Source: JAGLOK01 sp963675575 (lineage in GTDB: Bacteria; Bacillota; Clostridia; Christensenellales; UMGS416). Taken from it: DNA of 64,000 nucleotides. Positions within the stretch are counted from its first letter, which is position 1; each line of letters begins with the position of its first letter. The stretch is from the NCBI GenBank assembly GCA_963675575.1, contig OY776378.1:1922001-1986000 (forward strand), written 5' to 3'. The notes beneath the pieces are model-generated. The model was not told where the DNA came from. It searched no databases and was given only the letters and a program-made list of their open reading frames with translations. Below are positions 34,575-44,145 of this stretch, piece after piece. The position numbers and the translations under genes are program-made.

Positions 34575-35674
34575 TGGCCAAAAAAACAATAGCGATTTTA
34601 ACAAGCGGCGGAGATGCCCCGGGAATGAACACAGCGGTTTGGGCTGCCGCAAAAGCTGCGCATGAAAAAGGGATAAACATATTGGGTATAAGGCACGGCT
34701 ATTCCGGCCTTTTCCCTCAAAACAATATACCTGATTTAGTTAAATCTTTAGAGCATAATATAATTAAAATAGATGACCGTTTTGCCGACTTGATGCTTGA
34801 CCAAGGTGGTACAATTTTAAAGACATCAAGATGCAAAAAAATGTATAAACCCGAAGGCGTTCAGCAGGCTGTCCAATCGCTGAAAGCTTATGGCATTGAA
34901 GGGCTAATCGTGGTAGGTGGAGACGGTTCTTTTCGAGGCGCGCAAAAAATCGGCGAAATGGGAATACCAACAATCGGCCTTCCGGGTACTATAGACAATG
35001 ATTTGGCTTATACCGATTACACTATAGGCTTTGACACGGTATGCAACACCGTTGTTGACACCATTATGAAAATCCGCGATACAATGAAATCCCACAACCG
35101 AGTCGGGATAATTGAAGTTATGGGACGCTATTGCGGAGACATAGCTCTCTACACCAGCCTTGCGGCGGGTGCGGACTATGTTTTGGTTCCTGAAATGGAA
35201 GAAAATTATGATTTCGAGACAAATCCTTTCAGCATAAATGAGATTACGACCCATCTTAACTCCATGTGGGAAGTGGACAAACATTATGGAATTATTGTTA
35301 TGGCTGAAGGCATATATGCGAACAAAGATAAAAGAATAAAAAACAACTCAAAAACATTAAGAAAGCTGATTGAAAAACACAGCAAGGGCAGATTTGAAGT
35401 GCGTGAAACCATTTTGGGCTATATGCAGCGCGGAGGAAACCCCACAATGTTTGATCGTCGTCTCGCTATCCAATCGGCGCACTTGGCGGTTGACTTGCTG
35501 GACGAAGGCATCGACAGGCTCAAAAAAGGTGAAAGCCTTGCAGAGATAAACCGCGTGGTCGGAATAGTACGCAACAAAATGGTAACCATGAGCATCAACG
35601 AAGCTCTCGAAAAACCAAAATTTTTCGATTGCGATATGTACAATCTGGTGAATTCACTTACTACTTCAAGATAG
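34574..35674 (+). CDS. pfkA: 6-phosphofructokinase
   Basis: ATP-binding GGDAPGMNTA, GGDGSFRGAQKI and the substrate site GTIDNDL are present, with the catalytic Asp in TIDND. The GGDGS form suggests ATP use, not pyrophosphate. It converts fructose-6-phosphate to fructose-1,6-bisphosphate. The 366-residue length is above the 320 of the shortest bacterial PfkA and fits the longer clostridial group. Translation is coupled to mtrB. Confidence 0.93.
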   Translation: MAKKTIAILTSGGDAPGMNTAVWAAAKAAHEKGINILGIRHGYSGLFPQNNIPDLVKSLEHNIIKIDDRFADLMLDQGGTILKTSRCKKMYKPEGVQQAVQSLKAYGIEGLIVVGGDGSFRGAQKIGEMGIPTIGLPGTIDNDLAYTDYTIGFDTVCNTVVDTIMKIRDTMKSHNRVGIIEVMGRYCGDIALYTSLAAGADYVLVPEMEENYDFETNPFSINEITTHLNSMWEVDKHYGIIVMAEGIYANKDKRIKNNSKTLRKLIEKHSKGRFEVRETILGYMQRGGNPTMFDRRLAIQSAHLAVDLLDEGIDRLKKGESLAEINRVVGIVRNKMVTMSINEALEKPKFFDCDMYNLVNSLTTSR

Positions 35675-35682
35675 GACGCAGT

Positions 35683-37050
35683 TTGAAAAAGCCGCAGGTA
35701 AAAAACAAAGAACACATAAATATTCACATAGAATCTTTAAATTCCGAAGGTCAGGGTGTCGGCAGGATAAACGGCTATGTGGTGTTTGTTATTGGCGCAT
35801 TGCCGGGTGAAGTCTGCGACGCCCAGATTGTAAAAGTCACCCAAAAATACGCAATCGCGCGGCTGATAAAATTCAATTCCCCATCAAAGCTTCGCACACA
35901 GCCTTTATGCCCCTACTTTGGTAAATGTGGTGGATGCCAGATTCAGCATATCAAATATCCCGCGCAATTGCTGTTCAAGCAAAGCAAAGTAATAAGCGCT
36001 TTGCATAAAATCGGCGGCGTTGAAACAGATATTGTTTCCCCAACGGTGGGTATGGATGATCCGTGGCATTACAGAAACAAATCAGTTTTCACAGCGGCAA
36101 ATGATGTGGAGAATACAATTCTCGGCATGTATCAGCCTCACTCCCACAGGGTGATTGACATAGAAAAATGCTTTATTTCAGACAATAAAATTAACACTGC
36201 CTTAACAAGCACCAAAGATTGGATTCGCCGCTCTAAAGTATTGGCCTACGACGAGAGCTCGCAGCGAGGAGATCTGCGAGCGGTTTTTGCGCGTGTGGCA
36301 AAAAACACAGGACAGGCCATGGTGGGCGCAATCACACGCTCAGACGCTCTTCCTGGAAGCGATACTTTCACAGCTCTTTTGCGCCGTGTGGACAATGACA
36401 TTGTTTCAATTTTTCAGAATATAAACCCAAATCAAAACGGCGATAGAATGTCCTATAACACAAAATATCTCTGGGGAACAAAAAGCATTCAAGACACCAT
36501 GGGAAAGCTGAAATTTGAAATATCACCCTATTCTTTCTATCAGGTAAATCCCGTTCAAACCATAAAGCTTTACGACAAAGTGCTTGAAATGTGCGATTTT
36601 AAAGGAACGGAGCTTGTTCTTGACGCTTTTTGCGGCGTGGGTACAATCGGGCAATATCTTGCAGCACACTGCAGTGAGGTCATAGGCGTGGAGTCTTCAA
36701 CCGAAGCCATTAGCGACGCCAACGAAAACAGCAAACGCAATAACATTCGAAATACAGAATATTTAGCCGGAGACTGCGCGGATATCTTACCTCAGCTTAT
36801 TGACTCCGACAAAAATTTTGACGTAGTAATAATTGACCCTCCCAGAAAGGGCTGCGATACCAGGGTTATAAATGAGCTCAAAAAAGCTGCCGCGCTAAAA
36901 ATAATATATGTTTCATGCAACCCAGCCACAATGTCTCGGGATGTTCGCGAACTTATCAAAGCAGGATACGCGCTGAAAGAAGCAGCGCCTTTTGACATGT
37001 TCCCTCAAACCGATCATGTGGAGACAGTATGCTTGTTGGAGATGGAATAA
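35683..37050 (+). CDS. 23S rRNA (uracil-C5)-methyltransferase RlmD/RlmCD family
   Basis: Residues 1-60 form a TRAM domain, followed by a CPYFGKCGGC cluster that binds 4Fe-4S, the SAM site DAFCGVGTIGQYL and the catalytic motifs DPPRKGCD and YVSCNPATMSRD. The enzyme methylates uridine in 23S rRNA or possibly tRNA (TrmA family); the TRAM domain favours RlmD/RlmCD. The start is a TTG at 35683 (KKPQVKNKEH), nine bases after the pfkA stop, with AGGA six bases upstream. Confidence 0.9.
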   Translation: MKKPQVKNKEHINIHIESLNSEGQGVGRINGYVVFVIGALPGEVCDAQIVKVTQKYAIARLIKFNSPSKLRTQPLCPYFGKCGGCQIQHIKYPAQLLFKQSKVISALHKIGGVETDIVSPTVGMDDPWHYRNKSVFTAANDVENTILGMYQPHSHRVIDIEKCFISDNKINTALTSTKDWIRRSKVLAYDESSQRGDLRAVFARVAKNTGQAMVGAITRSDALPGSDTFTALLRRVDNDIVSIFQNINPNQNGDRMSYNTKYLWGTKSIQDTMGKLKFEISPYSFYQVNPVQTIKLYDKVLEMCDFKGTELVLDAFCGVGTIGQYLAAHCSEVIGVESSTEAISDANENSKRNNIRNTEYLAGDCADILPQLIDSDKNFDVVIIDPPRKGCDTRVINELKKAAALKIIYVSCNPATMSRDVRELIKAGYALKEAAPFDMFPQTDHVETVCLLEME

Positions 37051-37083
37051 ATAGACTTCTTCTCAACTAAATTGGAGGCCACA

Positions 37084-37872
37084 ATGAAAAATATCGTGAT
37101 AACAGGCAGCACAAGGGGTATAGGCCTTGAAATGGCAAAAGAATTTCTTAAAGCGGGTTGTCAAGTAACACTGTCTGGCAGAGGCAATGCGCTTTCCGAA
37201 GAAATTCAAAATGATTTGACATCATTTGAAAACTCATATATTTATATCCCATGCAATGTCCAGATTAAATCAGATTTACAAAACCTTTGGAATGGCTCTT
37301 ATCAAAAATGGGGTGAAATTGACATTTGGATTAATAATGCGGGACAAAACTCGCCGCAAGCTTTTTCATACAATATATCAGAAAATTATGTCAAAGATAT
37401 CATATCAACCAACATCACCGGGATGATATTTGGCAGCCAAATAGCCGCTTGCGAAATGATTAAGCAAAAACACGGAGCCATATACAGCATGGAAGGGCTC
37501 GGCTCAAATAATATGATTCAGGTTAAAACCATACTCTATGGCACCACCAAGTGCGCACTCACCTATTTTATGAAAGGGCTGTCCAAAGAGCTTGAGGGTA
37601 CAGGCGTTATCGCAGGCAGGCTTTCTCCAGGAATGATGCTGACCGATTTTATCACAAAATCTCCCAATGGCACAGTCGCCGCCATACACAGCGATGAAAG
37701 ATTTAAAAAAGTATTTAATATTTTGGCCGATAAGCCCGAAAACGTAGCTAGATTTTTCATCCCCAAAATGTTATCAAACACAAAAAACGACTGCCATATC
37801 ATGTGGCTTACAAATTTGAAGGCCGCATTTAGATTTATGAGCGCGCCTTTTAGAAAAAGAAAATTGTTGTAA
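37084..37872 (+). CDS. short-chain dehydrogenase/reductase
   Basis: The SDR pattern is complete: TGSTRGIGLEM for NAD(P), NNAG, and the catalytic Tyr-x3-Lys in YGTTKCALTYF. The usual Ser before the Tyr is in MEGLGSNN and not obvious. The 262 residues start at the ATG at 37084 behind TTGGAGG. The substrate is unknown; the C-terminus is hydrophobic and basic, which suggests membrane association. It follows the RlmD gene by 33 bases. Confidence 0.85.
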   Translation: MKNIVITGSTRGIGLEMAKEFLKAGCQVTLSGRGNALSEEIQNDLTSFENSYIYIPCNVQIKSDLQNLWNGSYQKWGEIDIWINNAGQNSPQAFSYNISENYVKDIISTNITGMIFGSQIAACEMIKQKHGAIYSMEGLGSNNMIQVKTILYGTTKCALTYFMKGLSKELEGTGVIAGRLSPGMMLTDFITKSPNGTVAAIHSDERFKKVFNILADKPENVARFFIPKMLSNTKNDCHIMWLTNLKAAFRFMSAPFRKRKLL

Positions 37873-37889
37873 ATACTAAGGATTTTAAA

Positions 37890-38675
37890 TTGAAAGATTC
37901 TACTCAAAAAAGTTCATTAACCTTCTCTAGAAGTATCCTTCCAGGTGTTGAAATAAAAAGATTTAGTAATTCTCCACAAAGTTATAAACACCACATCCAT
38001 AAAGAACTATCGATTGGTTATATTCTAAATGGCTCTTCCACTGTTGAATTTGATGGCATTCAATACCACTATAAAAAAGGTGACGGTATAGTAATTCCGC
38101 CACTTTTTAGCCACATGTGTTCACCTAAAAATATTAATAACTGGCAAGTTGTTATGCTATATATAGACCTTAGCTACTATAGCGACCATTTATATTTTAA
38201 AACTGCAGCAAAGCTTTCACAGGAAAACCTTAAAAAGCTAATAGAATTTGCAAATCTACTTGAAACAACTACCCATAAAGAGTTATTGGATGAATATTTA
38301 GCAGACCTACTTTTAGATATTGAGGCACAAACACAAAACCTATCTAATCCAAGTTCCTCTGAATTTATTGATAATAAAGTAATCCAAGTTAAAGATTATA
38401 TAACACAATCTTTTAATAAAAACATCAGCCTTAATTCTCTGGAAAAGTCTTTTAATATAAACAAATTCACCTTGATACGCCAATTTAAAAAAGCATATAA
38501 CACTACCCCATCATCATATCAGCTTCAACTAAAAATTGCTGAGGCTAAAAAAATGTTATCTCAAGGAAAAGATGTTTTTAATATCATAAATGAAGTTGGT
38601 TTTTATGACCAAGCACATTTTATTCGTGAGTTTAAAAAGATGAACGGTATTACACCGAATGCTTATCTCAAATAG
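37890..38675 (+). CDS. AraC-family transcriptional regulator
   Basis: An N-terminal cupin-like domain (HIHKELSIGYILNGSSTVE, GDGIVIPPLFSHM) senses a ligand, and two C-terminal helix-turn-helix motifs bind DNA (LNSLEKSFNINKFTLIRQF, INEVGFYDQAHFIREFKK). The start is a TTG at 37890 behind AAGGA; 261 residues. The gene and the EamA gene after it are clearly more AT-rich than their neighbours, suggesting joint transfer. The likely target is the transporter gene, which is inference. Confidence 0.9.
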   Translation: MKDSTQKSSLTFSRSILPGVEIKRFSNSPQSYKHHIHKELSIGYILNGSSTVEFDGIQYHYKKGDGIVIPPLFSHMCSPKNINNWQVVMLYIDLSYYSDHLYFKTAAKLSQENLKKLIEFANLLETTTHKELLDEYLADLLLDIEAQTQNLSNPSSSEFIDNKVIQVKDYITQSFNKNISLNSLEKSFNINKFTLIRQFKKAYNTTPSSYQLQLKIAEAKKMLSQGKDVFNIINEVGFYDQAHFIREFKKMNGITPNAYLK

Positions 38676-38772
38676 TATATCTCGTCTAAGTAAATACCTA
38701 CAATCAATTTCGTACAATAATATTATCTAGTTTCATGTTACTATCTCAAATATTAATATGTGAGGATTTTTT

Positions 38773-39663
38773 ATGGATAAATTAAAGCTAACTGCTGTAA
38801 TGATAATTTGGGGAAGTATTGGTATTTTTACTAGATATATTGATTTATCACCAATTATCTTAGCTTTTTTTAGAGCAATTATTGCTTTGCCTGTGTTAAT
38901 TATATTTATTAAGTATAAAAAGATAAGCTTAAAAATTCCATTCAACTCAATAAAATCTTACATTTTAGCTGGAGTGCTATTGGGATTAGGTTGGACTGCA
39001 CTTTTTTACGGATATAAAAACACTAGCATTTCAAATGCTGTGATTATTTATAATATGTGCCCAATTTATATAATGCTGATGGCTCCTATTTTCCTTAAAG
39101 AAAAATTAACAAGAACAAGCGCCATCATAATCTTGCTATCCTTTATTGGACTATTTTTTGTTGTTGGAATAAAAACCCCAAAAAGCAACGAGTTTCTTGG
39201 AATTTTACTTAGTTGGCTATCAGGCATTTGCTACGCAATAATTGTAATAATTAATCGGAAATCAAAATCAAAAATAGATAGTACCCTAGCTACAATGGTT
39301 CAGATTGCAACTGCAAATATTATACTTATAGCTTTTGTTATAATAGAAGGAGATTACTCGAAAATTGCACATCTTAACGCACAGGGACTCATATTTGTAA
39401 TAATTCTTGGTGTGGTACACACCGGTGTCGCTTATAGTCTATACTTTTCTACCTATCAAAAAATGAAATCTATAGATATTGTATCATTTAGTTATTTAGA
39501 ACCGTTATTTGGAATACTGCTCAGTGTCTTATTACTAAATGAAACCCTTTCTATAAGCCAAATTATCGGTGGATTACTGATACTTGGATCAACCTATATT
39601 GGAGAATACATAAAATTAAGAAAACAGAAAATAAAGATACACGCAAATGCAGAAGATATGTAG
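38773..39663 (+). CDS. EamA/DMT-family transporter
   Basis: Ten membrane helices in two EamA repeats make up the 296 residues; the repeat ends show the family's LSFIGLFFVVGIK and LEPLFGILLSVLLLNE patterns. DMT proteins export metabolites or amino acids; no substrate can be named. A clear ribosome binding site (GAGGATTTTTT) precedes the ATG. It follows the AraC regulator by 97 bases on the same strand and shares its AT-rich composition. Confidence 0.88.
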   Translation: MDKLKLTAVMIIWGSIGIFTRYIDLSPIILAFFRAIIALPVLIIFIKYKKISLKIPFNSIKSYILAGVLLGLGWTALFYGYKNTSISNAVIIYNMCPIYIMLMAPIFLKEKLTRTSAIIILLSFIGLFFVVGIKTPKSNEFLGILLSWLSGICYAIIVIINRKSKSKIDSTLATMVQIATANIILIAFVIIEGDYSKIAHLNAQGLIFVIILGVVHTGVAYSLYFSTYQKMKSIDIVSFSYLEPLFGILLSVLLLNETLSISQIIGGLLILGSTYIGEYIKLRKQKIKIHANAEDM

Positions 39664-39771
39664 CCTATGCTCCGTTATAAAATCATTTTAATTAACTTAA
39701 TTCAAAACACAGTATGGATTACGTTTCCTTTGAGTTCTAACGCCATACTAGTATTCCGTAGCACACCGCTG

Positions 39772-40581
39772 TCACTCCCACAAAAAAGCTACTGCCCTCT
39801 TGCCAGCTATATAGTCGTCGAAAATCATCTGTGCCTTGCCTCGGGCAATGCCCGCGCACACATGAAGAGGTAGAAGGTGCTCATGTCTTGGGTGGCAGTA
39901 TCGCGCGCTAGGTGCCGCTTCCCATTCAATGAGCTTTGTCTCACGTTCTTCTTGAGGCATATCTCCAGTGCACACATCAATAAGCCAATCCTGAAAGGCG
40001 TCATTTGAAGGATCGCTCCTGTCCCCCGCAAAACTAAACGCGCTTAAATTGTGGAATGAAAACCCAGAACCGATAATCAGAATATTCTCCCTCAAAAGCT
40101 CAGATATTGCTTTACCAAGATTTATGTGCTCCCCCGCGTCAAGGCCGCGCAGTAATGAAATCTGGAATGCCGGGATATCCGCCTTTGGATACATCATTTT
40201 CAGTGGGACAAACAACCCATGGTCGAAGCCCCTTTCATTATCAGTACGGTTTTCAATGTTATTTCTTTTTAAGATATCTTCTATTTTTGCCGCATATATA
40301 GGAGACCCCATTGCAGGATACTCTATTTCGTATGCTTCCTCCGGGAATCCATAATAATCATAAAGCATCTTTGGATGTTTAGCGCCTTGAATCGTAACAA
40401 CGTCTTCTTCCCAATGCGCGCTTATCACCACTATTGCCTCAGGTTTCTTTAGCCTTGATGGAAGCTTTTTCATAAATTTGTTCATTTCTTGATGGCTGGA
40501 ATCTCCCAATAGCGGAAGCGGTCCGCCTCCATGGGAAAAATAAACGATTTGAGCTTTACGGAAAATTTCATTTGATTTCAT
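39772..40581 (-). CDS. DODA-type extradiol dioxygenase (4,5-DOPA dioxygenase-like)
   Basis: The LigB-type class III fold is visible in FSHGGGPLPLLG, VVISAHWEED (His ligand) and GFDHGLFVPL (His), with a closing YCHPRHEHLLPLHV. It opens catechol-type rings with oxygen and Fe or Zn; in a strict anaerobe the true role would be different. The ATG at 40581 has AGGAG nine bases upstream, giving 269 residues; an in-frame ATG at 40623 lacks a site. Confidence 0.88.
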   Translation of the reverse strand: MKSNEIFRKAQIVYFSHGGGPLPLLGDSSHQEMNKFMKKLPSRLKKPEAIVVISAHWEEDVVTIQGAKHPKMLYDYYGFPEEAYEIEYPAMGSPIYAAKIEDILKRNNIENRTDNERGFDHGLFVPLKMMYPKADIPAFQISLLRGLDAGEHINLGKAISELLRENILIIGSGFSFHNLSAFSFAGDRSDPSNDAFQDWLIDVCTGDMPQEERETKLIEWEAAPSARYCHPRHEHLLPLHVCAGIARGKAQMIFDDYIAGKRAVAFLWE

Positions 40582-40787
40582 AAATATGCTCTCCTTTTTA
40601 AGAAAGTTATTATGCTTTGCCAATCAATTTACCATTATATAACTATATTATACCTTACTAATGCAAATAAAGTTTTTAGGCAAATTCAAAAGACATTATA
40701 TTATATATAAGTATTTATTGTGTTAATTAAACTGTTTTGGTAAAATTAATATTAAGACAATAACAAATTGAGAAAGCAGACCCTTTT

Positions 40788-41549
40788 ATGATAAATATTG
40801 AAGACTTAAAAAAGGATTGGACCGCAGAGGAAAATTTCCCTTTTCACGGATGGGATTTTTCGCATCTCGACGGAAGATGGGAAAGCTCAGATTTGCGGTG
40901 GGACTACAAAAGAATTATTTTGTCCGCTATAAATCCAAGCGATAATCTGCTGGATATGGGAACCGGTGACGGTCAATTCTTGCTTTCGCTTAACCACCCC
41001 CATAAAAACACTTCTATCACGGAAAGTTATCCGCCAAACCTTGAAATCTGCAAAGAAAAGCTCTCCCCTCTCGGCATAGATGTAAGGCAGATTTTCACAG
41101 AAACAGAAATACCTTTTGATGACAATACATTTGATGTCGTAATAAACAGACATGAAACATTTGATATAAAAGAAGTGAGAAGAGTTCTTAAAAATAACGG
41201 GCTTTTCATCACACAGCAAGTGGGCGGGAAAAACAACCAGATTTTATCCAAAAAATTAATAAAAAATTTCCAATCCAAGTTCCGCTATTTTACTCTTGAA
41301 CACACAATTGCCCGGCTAATGCGCAATAGGTTTGAAGTATTTTTGTCTGACGAGCAGCTTGCGCCGCTAAAATTTTTTGATGTCGGTGCTGTTGTGTATT
41401 GCGCCAAGGCAATTAAATGGGAGTTCCCTAATTTTTCTGTGAATTCGTGTTTTAAAGAGTTGGTCAGCCTCCAAGAAGAATTAGATGAAAAAGGATATAT
41501 TGAATCCATCGAGCACAGATTTATAATTGTGGCGAACGTAAATAAATAA
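40788..41549 (+). CDS. class I SAM-dependent methyltransferase
   Basis: The SAM motif I is LLDMGTGDGQFLLSL at about residue 55, and FDVVINRHETFDIKEVRRVLKNNG is motif III/IV with the Rossmann layout. The 253-residue protein has no visible partner; the C-terminal 120 residues are uncharacterised. The substrate is unknown. Only a weak GAGAAAG site precedes the ATG. The next methyltransferase gene lies six bases downstream. Confidence 0.85.
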   Translation: MINIEDLKKDWTAEENFPFHGWDFSHLDGRWESSDLRWDYKRIILSAINPSDNLLDMGTGDGQFLLSLNHPHKNTSITESYPPNLEICKEKLSPLGIDVRQIFTETEIPFDDNTFDVVINRHETFDIKEVRRVLKNNGLFITQQVGGKNNQILSKKLIKNFQSKFRYFTLEHTIARLMRNRFEVFLSDEQLAPLKFFDVGAVVYCAKAIKWEFPNFSVNSCFKELVSLQEELDEKGYIESIEHRFIIVANVNK

Positions 41550-41555
41550 GATATT

Positions 41556-42134
41556 ATGGACTTAAAAGAAAGATGCATAGAATCCGAACTCCAAGAAATC
41601 AAGTTAGTAAAAAAGAAGCTTGATGGCTTTGTACTGGATATTGGTGGCGGTGGCGAAGGTATTATCGGCAAAATATATAAAAATCAAACCGTATCCATTG
41701 ATAACAGAGAAGAAGAGCTTTTAGATACAAATAACGATGCTCTTAAAATAGTAATGGATGCCACAGATCTTAAGTTTATAAATGATAGCTTTGATATGAC
41801 AACCTTCTTTTATTCCCTCATGTACATGGATAATAAAACTAAGAAATCTGCCATCAAAGAAGCAACAAGAGTGCTTAAAAATGGAGGTGTCATGGAAATA
41901 TGGGACACCGAACTTCCTCACTTTGATGGAGGTGACAAAGATATATTTATTGCAAATGTTTTAATACATATAGATAATAATAAATTAAAAACAGGCTATG
42001 GTATTAACTATTCAAACAAACATCAAACTCAAGAAAGCATTATAAATCTTTTAACAAAAAACAATTTGACAATCGTAGAATCAGAAAAGAGCAGAGAGTA
42101 CTTTCACATAACAGCCAAAAAGAATCATCTATGA
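41556..42134 (+). CDS. class I SAM-dependent methyltransferase (second of pair)
   Basis: SAM motif I is VLDIGGGGEGIIGKI, and SFDMTTFFYSLMYMDN followed by EATRVLKNGGVMEIWDTE resembles small UbiE-like methyltransferases. The 192-residue gene starts six bases after the preceding methyltransferase, is AT-rich and has no good ribosome binding site, which would fit translational coupling. Its 3' end overlaps the converging Cof gene by six bases. Confidence 0.82.
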   Translation: MDLKERCIESELQEIKLVKKKLDGFVLDIGGGGEGIIGKIYKNQTVSIDNREEELLDTNNDALKIVMDATDLKFINDSFDMTTFFYSLMYMDNKTKKSAIKEATRVLKNGGVMEIWDTELPHFDGGDKDIFIANVLIHIDNNKLKTGYGINYSNKHQTQESIINLLTKNNLTIVESEKSREYFHITAKKNHL

Positions 42135-42929
42135 CCTCTCCTTTTCTTTCAGCACTCTCTCCAATACAACAGCTACACCATCCTCATCATTTGTAAGCGT
42201 CACTTCGGATGCAACTGCTTTTAAATCATCTTCAGCGTTTCCCATCGCCACCGAATGACCAACAGCTTTGAACAGCTCTAAATCATTATAATCATCGCCA
42301 AAGCACATAATATCTTGCATTGTAATACCAATATTTTTAGCTATAGTCGCGACGGCTATTTCCTTGCCCACTTGGCTGCTCATCACCTGCACAAGCCTGC
42401 CTCCGTCGGTTACTATCACATTAAGTTTATCTGAAAATTTTTCAGCAATCTCCTGCGCATATTCAAAATCCGTAATCAGAATTTTAGTCAGTTCCTGTGA
42501 CTTTAAAAACTCCATTTCAACAATCTCCGGATTATAATCTTTTTTCATAAAATCCAGCACAGCATATTCAATATCTTTATATCCGTAGAGATTGTCCATT
42601 ATCTCAACAGTTACAATCGCATTCTCATCCAACTCTTCTATATAATCTATCACTTGTGCTGCTGTATCCACATCTATGCTAAAATGACAGTCCTCATTTT
42701 CCTTCGTGCATCTGAAATATGCCCCATTATAATAAACCATATATCCGTCTTCGCTTAAGCTTTCAAGGCCCTCAAAAAGCGTCACACGAGGAGGCCGAGC
42801 CGTGGCAAAGATAGTGTGAATGTTTTCCCCTTTAAGAGCGGAAATCGCGGCATAATTTCTCTTTGATATTTCTTTTTTTGAATTTAAGACTGTACCGTCT
42901 AAATCAAAAACAATTGCTTTAGGTATCAT
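42129..42929 (-). CDS. Cof-type HAD-superfamily phosphatase
   Basis: Motif I DLDGTVLNSKK, motif II in IFATARP and motif III/IV GDDYNDLELFKAVGHSVAMG identify a type IIB HAD sugar or cofactor phosphatase, with the cap domain between. The 266 residues are normal length. Members hydrolyse phosphorylated sugars or FMN; the substrate is not readable. Confidence 0.9.
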   Translation of the reverse strand: MIPKAIVFDLDGTVLNSKKEISKRNYAAISALKGENIHTIFATARPPRVTLFEGLESLSEDGYMVYYNGAYFRCTKENEDCHFSIDVDTAAQVIDYIEELDENAIVTVEIMDNLYGYKDIEYAVLDFMKKDYNPEIVEMEFLKSQELTKILITDFEYAQEIAEKFSDKLNVIVTDGGRLVQVMSSQVGKEIAVATIAKNIGITMQDIMCFGDDYNDLELFKAVGHSVAMGNAEDDLKAVASEVTLTNDEDGVAVVLERVLKEKERS

Positions 42930-42987
42930 TTGTAGTTCCCTCTTTATTATATTATATCATATCAGGTATATTTTATACTTACTAAAA

Positions 42988-43049
42988 TTGCACATTCATA
43001 AAACATCAGATATCACAGATGATTGGCTTAGTAACCAACCTGTGATATC
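42988..43049 (+). promoter_or_regulatory. inverted-repeat operator region in front of the His-tailed DMT gene
   Basis: GATATCACAG (43009-43018) and CTGTGATATC (43040-43049) are perfect ten-base arms, with an inner TTGG (43023-43026) and CCAA (43035-43038). A TTGCAC (42988-42993) and a TATCAC 17 bases further overlap the left arm, so the repeat could hide the promoter. An RNA hairpin is the alternative; no T run follows, so it is not a terminator. Confidence 0.45.
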
Positions 43050-43071
43050 ATATTTAAAAAAGGCTAATTAA

Positions 43072-44133
43072 TTGAAAAATACTTTGAATATAAAATTTAA
43101 ACCCATTTTTATAGCTCTTTTAGCTGCTTTGCTTTATGGTCTAAGTGCGCCCATATCTAAAATTCTTCTCAATGAAATTAATCCTTTAATGATGGCGGCT
43201 CTTTTATATCTTGGTGCAGGGATCGGTATGCTCGCTTTAAATGCGGCAAAAGCTGCCTTGAAAAAAAAACAGACTGAAGCCAAAATCACAAAAATTGAAC
43301 TGCCTTATGTCATTTTAATGGTTTTGCTGGATATAGCCGCTCCCATATTATTAATGTTGGGCCTAAATCTTTCAACTGCAAGCACTACTTCTTTACTAAA
43401 CAATTTTGAAATCGTTGCTACTTCGTTAATTGCTCTTGTTGTGTTTAAAGAGACGGTCGGCAAAAGAATGTGGTTAGCCATTGCATTAATCACTATAGCT
43501 TGTATCATACTTTCCGTAAAAAACTTTTCTGAATTATCTTTTTCTTTGGGTTCGGTGTTTATTCTTATCGCTTGCATAACATGGGGCTTTGAAAATAACT
43601 GCACAAGGATGCTCTCTCTTAAAGATCCAGTTCAGGTCGTTATTATAAAGGGGTTTGGTTCTGGCATAGGCGCGCTTATTATTGCGCTTTTTGCGCAAAC
43701 GAGAATCTTATATACACCCTATTTCATTGCGGCTTTATTATTGGGCTTTTTGGCATACGGAATGAGCATATTTTTCTATATACTTGCTCAGCGTGACTTA
43801 GGTGCAGCACGCACATCCGCATATTATGCGGCGGCACCATTTATAGGCGCTGCTGTTTCATGGATTATATTACGCGAAAAAATATCTTTTTCGTTCTTCG
43901 CGGCTCTTTTGGTAATGCTTTTGGGAACATATTTTGCGATTACCGAACGTCACTCCCACACACATACACATGAAAAAATCACTCACGATCATAAACATTC
44001 ACATGATGATGCGCATCACAATCATCAGCATGAACTTGTAGAGACTGTTGAGCATTCACATATTCACACACATGAAAAAAGCGAACATGAACATCCTCAT
44101 ACACCTGACACTCATCACAGGCATGATCATTGA
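43072..44133 (+). CDS. EamA/DMT-family transporter with His-rich C-terminal tail
   Basis: Two EamA repeats (ten helices, residues about 10-300) are followed by a tail of about 50 residues in which His makes up nearly half, together with Asp and Glu (HSHTHTHEK, HKHSHDDAHHNHQH). Such tails bind Zn, Ni or Co and suggest a metal-related export role, which remains inference. The start is a TTG at 43072 behind AAGGC. An inverted repeat precedes it. Confidence 0.85.
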   Translation: MKNTLNIKFKPIFIALLAALLYGLSAPISKILLNEINPLMMAALLYLGAGIGMLALNAAKAALKKKQTEAKITKIELPYVILMVLLDIAAPILLMLGLNLSTASTTSLLNNFEIVATSLIALVVFKETVGKRMWLAIALITIACIILSVKNFSELSFSLGSVFILIACITWGFENNCTRMLSLKDPVQVVIIKGFGSGIGALIIALFAQTRILYTPYFIAALLLGFLAYGMSIFFYILAQRDLGAARTSAYYAAAPFIGAAVSWIILREKISFSFFAALLVMLLGTYFAITERHSHTHTHEKITHDHKHSHDDAHHNHQHELVETVEHSHIHTHEKSEHEHPHTPDTHHRHDH

Positions 44134-44145
44134 ATCAAATATAGT

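Noticed and set aside
37890..38675. ATG-initiated shorter version of the AraC gene
   Set aside because: It would remove the cupin domain, and the TTG at 37890 has the ribosome binding site.
40788..42134. Two adjacent methyltransferases as one gene split by frameshift
   Set aside because: Each has its own complete SAM motif I and a proper start and stop, so they are two genes.
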